This document shows, in pieces, positions 1 to 12,201 of a DNA stretch of 64,000 bases. The notes under the pieces are model-generated. The model was not told where the DNA came from. It ran no database searches and saw only the letters and a program-made list of their open reading frames with translations. A program made the translations under genes and the position numbers. This stretch comes from Mansonella perstans (Eukaryota > Nematoda > Chromadorea > Rhabditida > Onchocercidae). Location: NCBI GenBank assembly GCA_037074765.1, contig JBAMDO010000575.1, positions 248,001 to 312,000 on the forward strand, written 5' to 3'. Within the stretch, counting starts at the first letter, position 1. Each line of letters opens with the position of its first letter.

Positions 1-1697
1 AAATGATGACTTGGGTTTCAACATATTTTCTTTTACAAAAATAATTTCTCGTACTTTTCGCTCCTCATTGATTCCAAGCAATTATTTGTGAAATAATTAT
101 GCAGAAGTGCATTAATTAACTTCATTATTACTAACATTCATTCGTTCATATTGCATCCATCCATTTGATGAATTCAATCTCAATTTCATGTATGCGAACG
201 ATTCAGTTTTCTTCAACTTTTCACTTTTATTTTTTAAAGAAATGAAGAAAGACAGAAATTATTTTTAGCATTTAATAAAAAAAATTAATAAATGTCTTTG
301 AAATTTTAATTCCTTACGCAAAAAAAGAAACTGAATTACTCACTCAATGTATCTTGCAAAAAAAAGAATAGTATTGAAAATAACAGTCAATCTATGAACT
401 GCATCATAGAATGAAATTCTTAGATGTAACTAATTAATTCACTATATATTTATTTAGACAACGAAAAAATTCATTTTAAAGCGAAAGAAAATCAATTTTG
501 AATGTTTAATTGACTAGCTTAATTGATTTTTCAATTAATTTTTGTTTTATTCAATTAAACTAAAAATCAGTTAAAAAGCCAACAGCCAATAGTTTATCGA
601 AAAGGGCTAGAAACTTAAACTGTTTTAAATCATTTCATACAGTCTAATTTTCTCAAAATATTTAAATGAGAGCTTTGATATGATTTGAAGATATAACATA
701 AAGTATTTCAATAAATTCTTCAATTTCTTAACTTTTTTGCAATAGTCAAGACTATTAGTCTACTAATACTTGAAATTTTTATTGCTATAATATAATTCCT
801 ATCTTTCTCTCTCTATCTCTCTCTCCTGTTTTCTTTTCTCTCTGCTCTATCGGAAATATTTTACAAGTTAAAATAAAAAATTGAAAAAATGACAAAAAAG
901 CGGTAGAGAAAAGAAACTTTTATCTATTGTTAGCTCATTACTAGGATAAAAATATCTTGAAGTCGAAATGGCAAAAATGAAATAGCAAAGGAATTCCTCA
1001 GAGACATTAGAGCTGCTATATGAGTACAATAAAAAATGAAATGTTTCTTTACTTTTTTTCTGAAAAACTTTTCAAAACTTTAGTTTGTGTCATTTTCAAG
1101 TAAGTATATAAGTCTTCTAGCCATAAGTCATAAGTCTTCTGGCTTTGAAAAAAGTTTTTAATTGATTTCTGAGCGAAAAAGAAATTAGTTTTGTTTACGA
1201 GTTTTGTTGGCCAAAGTATATGATTTTACTTAGATACATTCAAAAAGTGCTATATCATGCATTCAGTAATGCATTCATGTTTCTAATTAATAGAAACAAA
1301 TGATAATTTCATTTTTAAAATGCATAAAAATACAATGCCTTAGCGATAAGCGATAGGCTTGGCAATTAACTTAGCAATAGACATAGCTTAACAATCACCA
1401 AAAGCATTAATTCATATCGCACACACTATTCATATCGATTATTCTATAACTCGAACAATATCTGTGTTCTTCAGCTGAATAATATTGAACTTTACAAAAT
1501 GAAAGTGCACTAAAAGTGAATTGGGCTAAGAGTAATGTGTAAGTATTAAAGTGAGCCAAATTATATTAACGAATATTTAAAAGGACATCAAATTGGACTA
1601 AATACCTGAATTTTTTTTGACTGGACTAAATACTTGAACTGATTTATCATTTGGACATCTTACTAGAAAACATTCGTCTTTCTGCTGCTCAAATTTG

Positions 1698-1757
1698 TTA
1701 TTATTATTATTATCAAACAATAATAAAAATATTAATATTATTGTTATTGTTATTATA

Positions 1758-1807
<50 letters not shown>

Positions 1808-1849
1808 TATTATTATTATTATTATTATTTATTACTATTATTATTATTA

Positions 1850-1890
<41 letters not shown>

Positions 1891-2012
1891 GTAGTAGTAG
1901 TAGTATCATTATTATCATTGTTATTATTATTGTTATCATTATTATTGTTATTATTATTATTATTATTTTATCATTATTATCATATTATCTGTTACTATTA
2001 TTACATCATTAA
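1698..2012. repeat. (ATT)n trinucleotide microsatellite, interrupted
   Basis: A run of about 300 bp dominated by TTA/ATT triplets with scattered GTT, ATC and GTA interruptions. It produces long artificial Leu/Ile/Tyr reading frames on the plus strand, which are not genes. A second array of the same class in the opposite orientation (AAT) lies at 27197-27419. Confidence 0.95.
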
Positions 2013-3828
2013 TATTATTAACACTATCGTAATCACTATAGTTGACCTCATTAATTACAATCATTGTTAATTGTTATTGACTCAATCATTGTTATTGACA
2101 ATAATTGTTATTGACTCAATTTGATGAATTAGTTTGAATTTTGATTTATAGATCAAAGATCGTCTTTTCATTTCGAAAAGCATTCTGACATCTCCATTGG
2201 CTTTTGCCCAGAGTCTTTATTTTCTTAAAAATAAAAAATATTTTATTTGTGGCAATATCATGCAGTGATAAAACTTTGGCCTACTGTAGCTATAGTTGCA
2301 CAAAACATGTAATTTTTTGCTATTTGAACAATTGAATCTAAAGTCAAATTTTGTTTTATTGTTCATTAATAATTTATTAGTCTAGCATATAAACGTTAAG
2401 TTAAAAGTCCAATATTGTAGCGGCAATAAAATAATTTGAGTAATATTTCCAAACTTTCATCAATATTGATAATTTATATCAATTTGTTCGATGAAAATCA
2501 TTCGGTGATAGGATTATAATAATTATTGAAATTTGTCTTACATGAAGTTTTGTTTGCCTTACATGAAGTTTTTTTTTTTTTTTTTTGTTACATGTTGCAT
2601 AATTATTGAACATTTTGAGAGCTTTGAAACAATTAATTTAATTATTGCTGAATGAAACGTTATTATCGTAAGAAATAATTTTGAATGAAATAGTAAAGCT
2701 TTATCAAAATATTTCCTACTAGACGGCTAATTGATTTGCATTTTTCTATTCCTTCTTTTCCCTACCCTTTTATTGTTTTACTGAAAGTAAAGAATTTGGA
2801 TATTTCCCAAATCTTTCTCAGCTACTTCTCAAATCCTTCAAATTTCAAATCCTATTTTCTGTTCATTAGTTTATTTATTCATGTTTAAGTGCTGAAAAAA
2901 ATTTCTTTGACAAAATCATTTATTATTCATTTCTCATACAAAGCATTTAACTAATTTATTCCTTATGTCTGATACTGAAGCTAATTTTGAACTTTATTCT
3001 GAAATAATTAGAACTCAATTGTTTAAGAGTTTTTCTTACAATAACGAATGAAAGAATCATCCTATTCGTAGAGACAATGTTTGTCAAAGATGCAGGAGAA
3101 AGGGAAAAAATATTTATTCAAATTAGTTCGCTCCTTTTTCTCGAATTTAATGATGCCCTTTGAATGGCCTATCTTAAACGCTTTTCTAAGCAAATATTTT
3201 TTAGAAGTTTGTCTTCGAAGAAGCATTTGTCTAGCAGGAGATTCATTCTCTTCTGCCTTTATGTTATCTTTGGTAACATTGGGCCTTCTCTACCAGAATG
3301 TATCGCTGACCTTCAAATTCCCTCATTCTTGCAAGAATTTTGGTTGAAAGAAAAAAAAGCTTTTATTTGAAATTAAGGAACTCCCCTCTTTTCTAGCTAG
3401 AACGGAAATTTATTTGAATCCAATTTCTTCATTATTCTTGACAAAAGTAAAGCAGAAGAATTAATGACACTCAATTAATCATAAACATTCTTTCTACCAT
3501 AACTATCAGCAGAGTTTGTCTCTATAATAATCTTCTCCTTCTTCAGAATTGATTTCATCCTACAAGTTAATCCTTTCCACTTCCATATATGACATTTAAG
3601 TATGACATTACTCATTAGCAAACTTTACCAATTTTTCCAAATTTATTTTATTATCATGCTTTTTTAGTGACGTATATTTTTTAAATGCATAAAATTTGGT
3701 GCATATTGAAACAAACCGGCACGAAAATCGGAAATGGTTCCTCTTCGCTGTTTTGTTTAATTCTCCAACCATTTTGGTTGTCAATTAAGCGAATTGGAAA
3801 TAATTTCAATTATAACGAATGAAAGATC

Positions 3829-3907
3829 GATTATTATTTCAATATTCTATTATATTTTGTAATGATTTTGATTATTATTTCAACATCCTATCATATTTTG
3901 TAATAAT
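3829..3907. repeat. Imperfect tandem duplication, period about 41 bp
   Basis: A unit starting GATTATTATTTCAA and ending in ATATTTTGTAAT occurs at 3829-3869 and again from 3870, with a few substitutions between copies. It has no coding potential. Confidence 0.75.
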
Positions 3908-4680
3908 TCTCGAACAATAGCTTTTTCGATTCCATTTGTTGCATAAAAAAAAAACTTTTTGAAAGCAATTTCAGAATTAAGCATGAAATTTCAGTCTTTT
4001 TGGCATTTGAAAGTTGAGTGAAGAAATAGAAATAAATGAATGTAATGAGTTCATTATTTTCAAATTCCGAAAATTTTTCTGTTTTCATTTGCTGAAAGAA
4101 ATTACATTCTCTACCATTTATGTTGTCATATGAGTATCGTCGTATCGCCTATAACTTTTCGCCTCTTTACTCATTTACACCAATAATTACGCGTGATGCT
4201 ATCACCTTTTTATCTTTTACTATTTCCGGAAAAATATAACTCATTCTATCAATCATTTCAAATGAACTTTGCGAAGTTCTGAAACCTTTTATGCATTTCA
4301 CTAATCATTTACCTTTGACAGTTTATTTTTTTCTATCCTTTCACTATGCAAAATATGTTCCTTGTCAACATTCCAAATGTAGGTCGAGTTTTTAAATTAA
4401 AATTAAAATTTTTCTAATTTTTTCCAACCATTCCTTCATATTCCATTATGTCTGCATCATGTAAAAAATTTCATTTGCACAGCTATAGATGAGAGTTTGT
4501 AAAGTAATAAAATAATAGTTATTAGGCAAGTAGTGCTGAAAAAAAAATGTACATTATAGTTCAATCATACTTTAATAGAAATAAATTTTTCGTAAAATTT
4601 TGTTTTAAATGTAATTCTTATAAGTGATACGTCTGTGTGTGAAAGAAAGTGGATACTAATTGCTATCCAAACAGGTATCT

Positions 4681-7600
4681 ATGGGAGGTGAAACATCAAA
4701 AATTCAACATTCGAAATCGACAGGAAATAGGAAGCAGCATATTATACCACAAAAAATTAGAAATAGTGATTCGATCACCGGCACTGACAACCTGCTCAAT
4801 GTTGGTAAGTTTCACTATATCATAGAAATTTATTTTATTAAAGTATTGTTATTACATAATATGCTTTTCGAATTTCATCTTGGGTTAAACATAGTTAAAA
4901 CAATTTTATAAATGTTAGCTTATGTATTAAATAATATTAATTATTAATTAATTGATAAGTAATTAATTAAAAATCAAATTTCGTTAGCTTACATGTCAAA
5001 CTAATAGCTAGACTAAGCATTATAGCAGGGTAGTTTGAAAGATTATTAACTGTTAGACAATCTTACTTTCCTGCTTTCCTTACTGCAACTGAGTGTTGAA
5101 GAAGTAAAAAGCAATTTAAAGTTTAGTAAGAGGCAACTTTTTAGAAATTTTTTTCAATTTACTCACCGGGGAAATTTTGCATTAAAATGGAAAGATGGAA
5201 AGACATGCCAGCCAAACTTTTTTTCTTTCCGAGCTGTTTATTTTATATCATCGAACTGCACTAGGCTGGTAATTTACCATTATCCTAAGCCAAAATAATG
5301 CATATTCAAGTCTAAATAGTATGAAAAACTCCAATAAAATTCAGTAAAACTGGCCAAAACTCAACCTAAAATGCGCCAAAATCTTTATTTTTAAAATATA
5401 TCAAGTGAAAGTATTCATCAAATAAAAGTAACAATTTACACTGTAATTGTATTTTGTCCCTAACTACGATGATTTATAGATTTTGGTTCCCGACTGTCAA
5501 ATTCATCAAGATCTTCCATCGAATCGATTAATCGCAGTCGTTCTTCAAGCACAACAAGTTCGAAGCTAAAACATCCCATTCCGATTCGTGACCGAAACCT
5601 TATTCTGGTGATAATAATCTGCAACATTTCCAAGAATATGTTTAATAATTTTAATAATTTCCAATGATATATTTTATTGCTTATCAAAGAAATCGCCGAC
5701 TATTAGAAGAAAGCGATCATTCAATCTTTGAAAAGATTACATTCGTATTTTTACAAGTGGTAGAAGTATTTGTAGGAAGTAGAAATGAGTAAATTAGAAG
5801 GTAAAGATATGTAAGTTAAGGAATCATTTCTGGATAACAGCAGGAACACTGCGACAGAAATTTCGACAAATCATTTGCTATAAATCAAAAAAAAATTTTG
5901 ATATAATAATTTTTAGTTGAGATTTACATCCAAAGTCTACGACATTTTAGAAGAATTTTATAATTTTGAAATTTCGAAACTTTTTTTTCGAACCCAAAAA
6001 GAATAAATGGTTTTTTTTTTTTATTGTCAAGAATTCTTTTTTTTTCACCGAAAGATAAATGAGGATGAAAAATTTATTTTAAAATCAAATCATCACACTA
6101 ATTGAAGTTTATAATAAGAAAATCTAAGGAAAGAAAAAAGCGAGAAAGAGACAATAATGAAAAGTTGACAATCATGCAAAGTTGACGTAAACTTTCAATT
6201 CTTTCTATCAAAATTTGATTGCTGTCTTTGTAAATGCACCAATTATAAACAAATAGTGAAATAGTATAAAACGCCGAAAATGAATTGAAATAGCATTGTC
6301 ATTAAGCTTAATGAAATGGGCTCGATCATATGTTCAAATAAATGAACCATTTTAGCATTTAATTGAGAAGATAACCAAGCAAACAAATGATTAACGCTAA
6401 TTTAGCATACTTAACCAATGACCAGTTAGTGAAACAACAAGCAAATAACATCTCGCTGAAAACAAAGCATAAGAAGTATTTTGGAATAATTAAGCAAAGT
6501 ATAATTAATAATGAATATTACTTCTAAGGATTCAGAGTTACATCGAACAAACCAGTCCAACAAATGATTAATTCAAATGAATGCTTATTTAATCAAGCAA
6601 ATAGCGCAACAAAATAACTCATTTGTAAATATATATTTATTTAGAAGGAATTAATATTGCCAATTAAAGTGTAATCGAAAAAGCTGTAATGAACGAGAAA
6701 GAAGGCGAAATGAATTTTATTAAAAGTTTTTTCGATTTCAAAACAAATTTCATCAATATTTTTTTTTTGTTTATAGTCAGAATGATCTTAGCAAATTGTT
6801 TTAGTTCGACCTTTCAGAGTTGTTTCCAAAATTCACACGAAATCATTGGTCATAGAATTTTACAACGAGCTTACGAAAAGCGGAATGGTTTCGCAAATTT
6901 CTTTACTAAATTGAGCGACGCTGAAAAGAATGAAATTGAAGGGGGAATCAAAATGCTTCTGAACAAAACTGTCGCAAATATTAATTTTATGGATGAAGTT
7001 AGTAACAATAAGCTACTTGTACGAATTTATACAAATTTAAGTTCTTGGAATAAGTTTCGAAATTCATCACGAAAAACTGATCGGATCAGATTTTATGAAT
7101 TACATTAAACATCCAAGTTTCATTTGATCGGTTGCAAACGAATTCAAAAATTTAATTGTAACTAAAAATTACATTCATGCATTTCTGAAAGCAGAAAAGA
7201 ATTTTACAGGTTTCCACAGAAATTATTGAGCTTTCAGGTTCAGCGATTAGCAGAGGAGTTCGGTGCTAATCATGTCAAGTTTCGAGTCGTGGGTTTCAAG
7301 CCTGAATTTTTTGGAATTTATGCTGATGCTACCATTACTGAATGCATATTCCTAGACAATGCCGTACATCCTGCGCATCACACTCTTACCGCATTTGCTT
7401 CATTTATTACTATGGTTAAAAATTTTAAATCACAATCTTAGATGTCAGTTTTTAAAACTTCGGCACTATCACTGAAAATTTTAACTGCCTTTGTTAGTTA
7501 TGAAATTATTTTTTGATATTATAGGTATATTCATCAGTCAGAGATGGTTTTTATGCAGAAATGCGACGTAAGAGACGCACATCAAACAGTTGTAGCACCA

Positions 7601-8067
7601 GTTCTAATTCATCTCATATGCGGGAAACTATATCAGGCGATCTGGGCATTGATTTACTACCACAAAGGTTAATAAACTCTTCTTAATTTCAGAAAAGAAT
7701 CATTCAGCTATCAAGCGCAATTCTTGACATAATTTTAAGAACAATCAGAGAATGCATAACAAAATATGAAACTATTTTGCATGTCCCATACGATAGATTA
7801 AAGATAATGAAACCGATGAATCGAGATTTACAGTGATAGTAATTAAAAAAAGGAGTAACGACAGCTTAGTGAAGCTATCCTCAAATGACTCATATCAATT
7901 TGTTAACTAAATAGTTCTAAAAATCAAACATCGAAAATATTTACATCTGAATTCATTGCAGGTCAGCAAGCCCAAGTAACGAATCCGGTGGATCGGATTT
8001 TAGCGCAGTGATAGTAATTCCGCCAGATAAAGGCAATACGATGAAAGAACCCTTAAATGATCCCTAA
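4681..8067 (+). CDS. N-acylated globin-domain protein (nematode glb family), 5 exons
   Basis: Coding exons are 4681-4804, 6777-6997, 7238-7414, 7525-7667 and 7962-8067, with GT/AG introns in consistent phase (1, 0, 0, 2), giving 256 residues. The start MGGETSK has Gly2 and a Ser/Thr-type context suited to N-myristoylation, so the protein is probably membrane-anchored. A CAG acceptor-like site ends at 4674, 6 nt before the ATG, and could be a spliced-leader site. The globin fold spans about residues 45-195: FANFF suggests the CD corner Phe, and EEFGANHVKF places the proximal F8 haem ligand at His127. The C-terminal helix reads SSVRDGFYAEMRRKRR, followed by a Ser-rich tail. I see no His in the expected distal (E7) stretch between about residues 68 and 115. 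C. elegans has many such globins, including a myristoylated one (GLB-26); orthology to it is a guess. Such proteins more often sense oxygen or redox state than carry oxygen. An AATAAA lies at 8433-8438. Confidence 0.85.
5460..5618 (-). other. Possible short minus-strand terminal exon inside globin intron 1
   Basis: On the minus strand a TTGCAG acceptor-like site is followed from 5618 by an open frame of about 52 codons to a stop at 5460-5462. It includes the charged stretch VLEERLRLIDSMEDLDEF. The composition looks more protein-like than the surrounding intron, but I find no upstream partner exon and do not recognise the peptide. Chance is a real alternative. Confidence 0.2.
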
Positions 8068-8432
8068 ACATACCAATTCTGGCTGATAATGTACATTATC
8101 ACATATCATTACTTCAAAATGCCTTACTCTTGTTACATGATAATTTTGTTGCCAATTCAAAATTCGAACAGCATATTACCCGTGAATTTTTCATTTACAA
8201 AAACAATAACAAAAGCTATTTTTGGGATCTGGAAAAAAATAAGGATACTTTTTGCAATTATTGAACACTGTCCCCTGAACTGATTCATGGATGAACGATT
8301 ATTATCCCGCTGGCCAGATATACAACACTGCCTTTAAATATTAAAAGAAAATCATAGTAATCCATACATTTATGAGTTGGCAGGATGTGTAAAATTAAGA
8401 TCCAATGATAATGCTTTTAAATTATAGTGAAT

Positions 8433-8483
8433 AATAAAGAAATGAAAATTCGTGAGATGCATCATGTATAGAAATTTTTTTAT
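8433..8483. terminator. Tail-to-tail polyadenylation signals of globin and UTP11
   Basis: AATAAA on the plus strand at 8433-8438 lies 366 bp past the globin stop. AATAAA on the minus strand (TTTATT at 8478-8483) lies about 255 bp past the UTP11 stop. The two signals are only about 40 bp apart and face each other, so the two 3' ends probably abut or overlap. Confidence 0.55.
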
Positions 8484-8735
8484 TTTATAGACTTATATGT
8501 AATATTACGATCGCTCAGCATTGCATATCACGCTGATATTTAACACAATATTACGCATATACAATATTTTGAGCAAAATTTTTTTACGAAAGTTATGGAA
8601 TATTTATCAACTATAAACGCGCAACAATCAGGAAAAAAAAGATATTATTATATTTTTCCTCCACATTTACATTTCAAAATGAAGCTTTTATAAGTTTTTT
8701 CATATGAATAGAACAACAAAAAACAATGAAAACAA

Positions 8736-10767
8736 CTACTTTTTTCGTTCATATATCCATTTATATACTGGTGCTTTCATCAGTTCCCCTTTCGCTATCT
8801 AAAAAAGTACAATTCCAGAAACCATTAAGATAATAAGTGGTCAATAAATTGAAGTTCTTAGGAGCAATTGAAAAGATTGGGAATAAATTAGAAGGTAGGT
8901 GAAATGGAACACTGCAAAAACAAAAATTTTGAGCATAGAAATAAATATAAACAGTACAACCTTTTTGGGCCGCAGTTCTTTCCTTTTACTCTCTGCTACA
9001 TTCTTTTTAACTTCCAGTTTCTCGACAACGACCTTCAATTCTTTGGCACGCTGCATTCTCTTCAACAGTTCGCTATACGTCTTCCGCCGCTCATGATCTG
9101 CTTCCTATAAAATTAATGATCCATAGTTTTATAAATGAATCAGTGAATTAAATAAGTACTACGCTGTTACGCAATTATAATGCATGTATAATATTTAATG
9201 AGTGATAGTGATTACCTCTACAACGTATACGGGAAGTTAAAGAAGCTGTTCTTATGAATATACCTTCACATCATCCTTTCTTTTAGCGTTTATGATAGTG
9301 CTGTTCTGAAGAGTAGAAACACGCGGTCGATTGTATCTTCGATCCAATATTTCTTTTGGCGTATTGAAATATCGCGTGAGATCAAAATTCTTTGCTAAAA
9401 ACTGTTGTTTATACTGAATGAATTGAATTCCCCGTGAAAAATGCTGATTAATTAGTAAATGAACTCAACAGTAATTATGTCTAAAACTAATACGGTGTCA
9501 TAAAAAAGATAGTAAACTGCTCTGAAAAGTAAAGTTGGCTTCCAAAGTTCAGGACTAGAAACTTATTACACATATTCTTAATGGTAGTGCATCAACCACT
9601 GAACAGGGATTATGAGTCTCAAAAAACCCTTATGTGTTAATCTAAAAAACAATGTTTTAAGTCATGTATATCTGAGCTATTAATTACCCGGACAGTTTCC
9701 CAAGAGAAACATACAAAAAAGTGAGACTCTCAGAATTCGTTATGCATCTATTTCTTGTCAACTAATCCCATTCAAACAGCTACAAATAATTTTCGAAACT
9801 TTCGGAAAGTTAAAATGAAATAGTAAAACCTTTTTTTTCTGTATCGACGAAAATAGTGTGTGTATTTTTTGCAACTGTAACATCCGCAAAATGTAAAGTG
9901 GCTCTCAGCTTTTCAATTTTCTAAACAGAAGAATATAAGCAATAATTAGAAAATTAGAAAAAATATATGACGGAACAGTGCTTTATACATACTATATGCT
10001 TTCTCACTTTTTATCGGCCAATTACAGCCTTATCATTCCGAAATATATATTTCAATGATTTAAAAATAAAAAGCCATGAAATGAATGAAATTACTTGATT
10101 TTCAATATTCAGTCGATGCTTCACATATTTCAGATCTTTTAAATCCTCTAACTTCTTTTGCAACAACGTATCCTCATCAGGCTCTGGAGTATTCTCATGA
10201 TGTATTCCATCCTCCTGCAAAACTCTCTGTGACATTAGATGAAAATTTTTGTTAGTTTTTGAAAGAAATATTATAAATGAAATTATTACATACAATAAAA
10301 TTGAATCCTAAAACAAATGATGAGTGCAAAGGAAAACATAGATTACCCCAATGTGGCTTCGAATCATATGGTAATGAAATTCATCCGGATTCCGATTCAG
10401 TGCCTTCTGCCGCAACTTTCGCAATTTCTCCTTCTTGCAATTGTAATCTCGAGCACGTTTAACATAATCCTTCTTCTTCTCTAACAGACCAAACTTTGCT
10501 CGTGATTCTGGCTGAAAATTTCTCTTTTTCACTGTCAGAAATCAAACTTTGAAATAAAATTCAACAACACCTGTAACTAATTTTAAAATTCCTAAGTGCA
10601 AATTTTGTTGTTCTTATCAATGGAATTTGATTTACAACTATAAGTTACTCATTGATTCTAAGCAATTGTTAAAAACATAATCTAATAAATGGACACTTAC
10701 GAACCTGTGGACGCTCACGATGAATCCGTTGACCGACCTTCGATGATCGTTTTAGTGAAGACATCAT
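8736..10767 (-). CDS. UTP11: UTP11-like small-subunit processome protein, 7 exons
   Basis: UTP11 belongs to the U3 snoRNP/small-subunit processome and is needed for 18S rRNA maturation in the nucleolus. Coding exons in transcription order are 10767-10705, 10511-10347, 10226-10095, 9920-9830, 9394-9264, 9104-8961 and 8798-8736, giving 262 residues (human about 253). The split codon between exons 4 and 5 resolves only with the TTTTTAG acceptor at 9395. Hallmarks are a basic N-terminus (SSLKRSSKVGQRIHRERPQ), GLLEKKKDYVKRARDY, NPDEFHYHM, LQEDGIHH, a FVDT segment, FDLTRYF and RRYNRPR, a coiled, charged ELLKRMQRAKELKVV helix, and a C-terminus of KAPVYKWIYERKK like the family's PAIYKFQSRRKR. The start is the first of two tandem ATGs; a third upstream ATG is out of frame. 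The gene faces away from COX6B across about 670 bp and converges on the globin. Confidence 0.93.
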
Positions 10768-11440
10768 TCATATGAACCTATAATAAATAAGTACACATAT
10801 CTTCTATGGAATATAATCCTTTCTTGAATTTCTCCTCCGGAATATAATACCTTCATGAATTCCTCCCACAACGAGTACTACCCTTCCTGTTTCCCTTCTG
10901 GAATTCCGGAATTTATTCTACAAAATATAACTTCATCCTGAATATGCACCAATCACATAACCTTTTTCTCTGTCACCCTCTCTCCCTCTCTCTTTTTTCA
11001 AACACATTTCCATCTAACTCTTTTCTCAATCTTTTATTGTCTTATTGATCATAAAAAATGCTCTTACTCTCTGATTATCCGAGATTTGTTCGATGTTATC
11101 ATTACTCTCATATTTCTCTTTTTACTTTCCCCTCCATCTTTATTTCACTAATTCCAATATTAACTTACAATTGTCGCTCTGTTTGGGATCTCTCATTTCA
11201 CAATATCCTTGCAATCTCTGATAACTGATGTTCAGTGATCATAAATTGCAGCGAAATATTTTGTCTCGAAGCGATTGTATAGATCGGTAGCTATTGATCT
11301 GGATAATTCATGTCTTTCGGTAGATTTAGTGTAAGTCGGCTATGTTTATGGGTTCAGGTGAGCTGGATGTGTTAGATTGGAGATTGTATGTTGGAGATTT
11401 GAATTCGATAGGGGAAAAATTGAAGTTTTTGTAGATTGAA
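10768..11440. promoter_or_regulatory. Divergent intergenic region between UTP11 and COX6B
   Basis: About 670 bp separate the two divergent start codons, so both promoters probably lie here. A strong pyrimidine tract (CT-rich, about 10960-11030) is the most distinctive element. A TTTTTGTAG acceptor-like site ends at 11433, 7 nt before the COX6B ATG, and would suit SL trans-splicing. I see no ORF or RNA gene. Confidence 0.5.
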
Positions 11441-11881
11441 ATGGCAGAGAAAAAGGAAGCAATGACAGATGATAAAATGAAAAAGGAAACGAAGAAAGAG
11501 CAAAAGGAAAAGCCTAAATTCGATGAGTTACCACTGACGCTGAATGAGCGATTGATGAAGTTGAATAAAGATGATTATCTGAATCGTTCACCAAATGATC
11601 CGCGATGGTTCGATCGAGAATATAATCGTCAACAACACTTTGCTGACGATGGGCCACTTTGGACAGCTCCAAAGGATGCACGTTATCAGCAAATAAAGAT
11701 GGGACGACATTGCACAGATTATTATCAGGATTATTATCGATGCATTAACTTGTTGGGTGAAGACTACAAACCATGCAAATTCTTTTACAACACTTTTATG
11801 GATATTTGTCCATCATTTTGGAGAGAAAAATTTGATGAATGGAGAGAGGAAGGCGTTTACCCGGGACATTTTGATCGTTAA
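11441..11881 (+). CDS. COX6B: Cytochrome c oxidase subunit 6B (COX6B), single exon
   Basis: COX6B is the intermembrane-space, CHCH-fold subunit of respiratory complex IV and helps hold the dimer together. The frame encodes 146 residues with no intron. The motif is C91-X9-C101 followed by C112-X10-C123, the CX9C/CX10C spacing diagnostic for COX6B. The C-terminus CPSFWREKFDEWREEGVYPG matches the family ending (CPTSW...EQRAEGTFPG). Residues 1-75 are a long, charged, Lys/Glu-rich N-terminal extension absent from the roughly 86-residue human protein. The ATG follows a TTTTTGTAG acceptor-like site by 7 nt. It is followed about 320 bp later, on the same strand, by NDUFC2. From memory, the C. elegans cox-6B and NDUFC2-like genes are also neighbours. 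Confidence 0.93.
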   Translation: MAEKKEAMTDDKMKKETKKEQKEKPKFDELPLTLNERLMKLNKDDYLNRSPNDPRWFDREYNRQQHFADDGPLWTAPKDARYQQIKMGRHCTDYYQDYYRCINLLGEDYKPCKFFYNTFMDICPSFWREKFDEWREEGVYPGHFDR

Positions 11882-12201
11882 GTATCTAGGCAGTCTAAGC
11901 ATAAATCTTACATTAGTGATTTAGGTTGTATCAAATAAGCTCTATCAAAATTCATTTTAACCTGCCAATTTTTTTTAGCGTTTTAACTCTTTTGAAATAT
12001 GCTTGTGATCATTCCATCCATACAATGTATTTTCTATCATCATTTAGAATGTTCATTCGTGCAAGTGTATTATTCCCTTTTCATTACCAATAATATATTT
12101 TCCCAATATTGTCTAGTTGCGTTGAAAATAATATATTTCGCGTAGAAAATGCTCTAATGTATTCATTTGGATCGAATGACTAAAAAAATAAAGTTGAGGT
12201 G

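Larger units (their letters stand above)
1..4680. other. Non-coding 5' flank of the globin gene
   Basis: About 4.7 kb of AT-rich sequence with no coding exon I can support. It contains the (ATT)n array at 1698-2012, a T-run near 2572-2586, a short imperfect tandem duplication at 3829-3907 and many homopolymer runs. The reading frames at 3081-3370 overlap in two frames, lack recognisable motifs and have no good splice-site pairing, so I treat them as chance. The promoter of the globin gene should lie at the right end of this block. Confidence 0.6.

Noticed and set aside
1651..2070. Long Leu/Tyr/Ile-rich frames
   Set aside because: Pure translation of the (ATT)n microsatellite.
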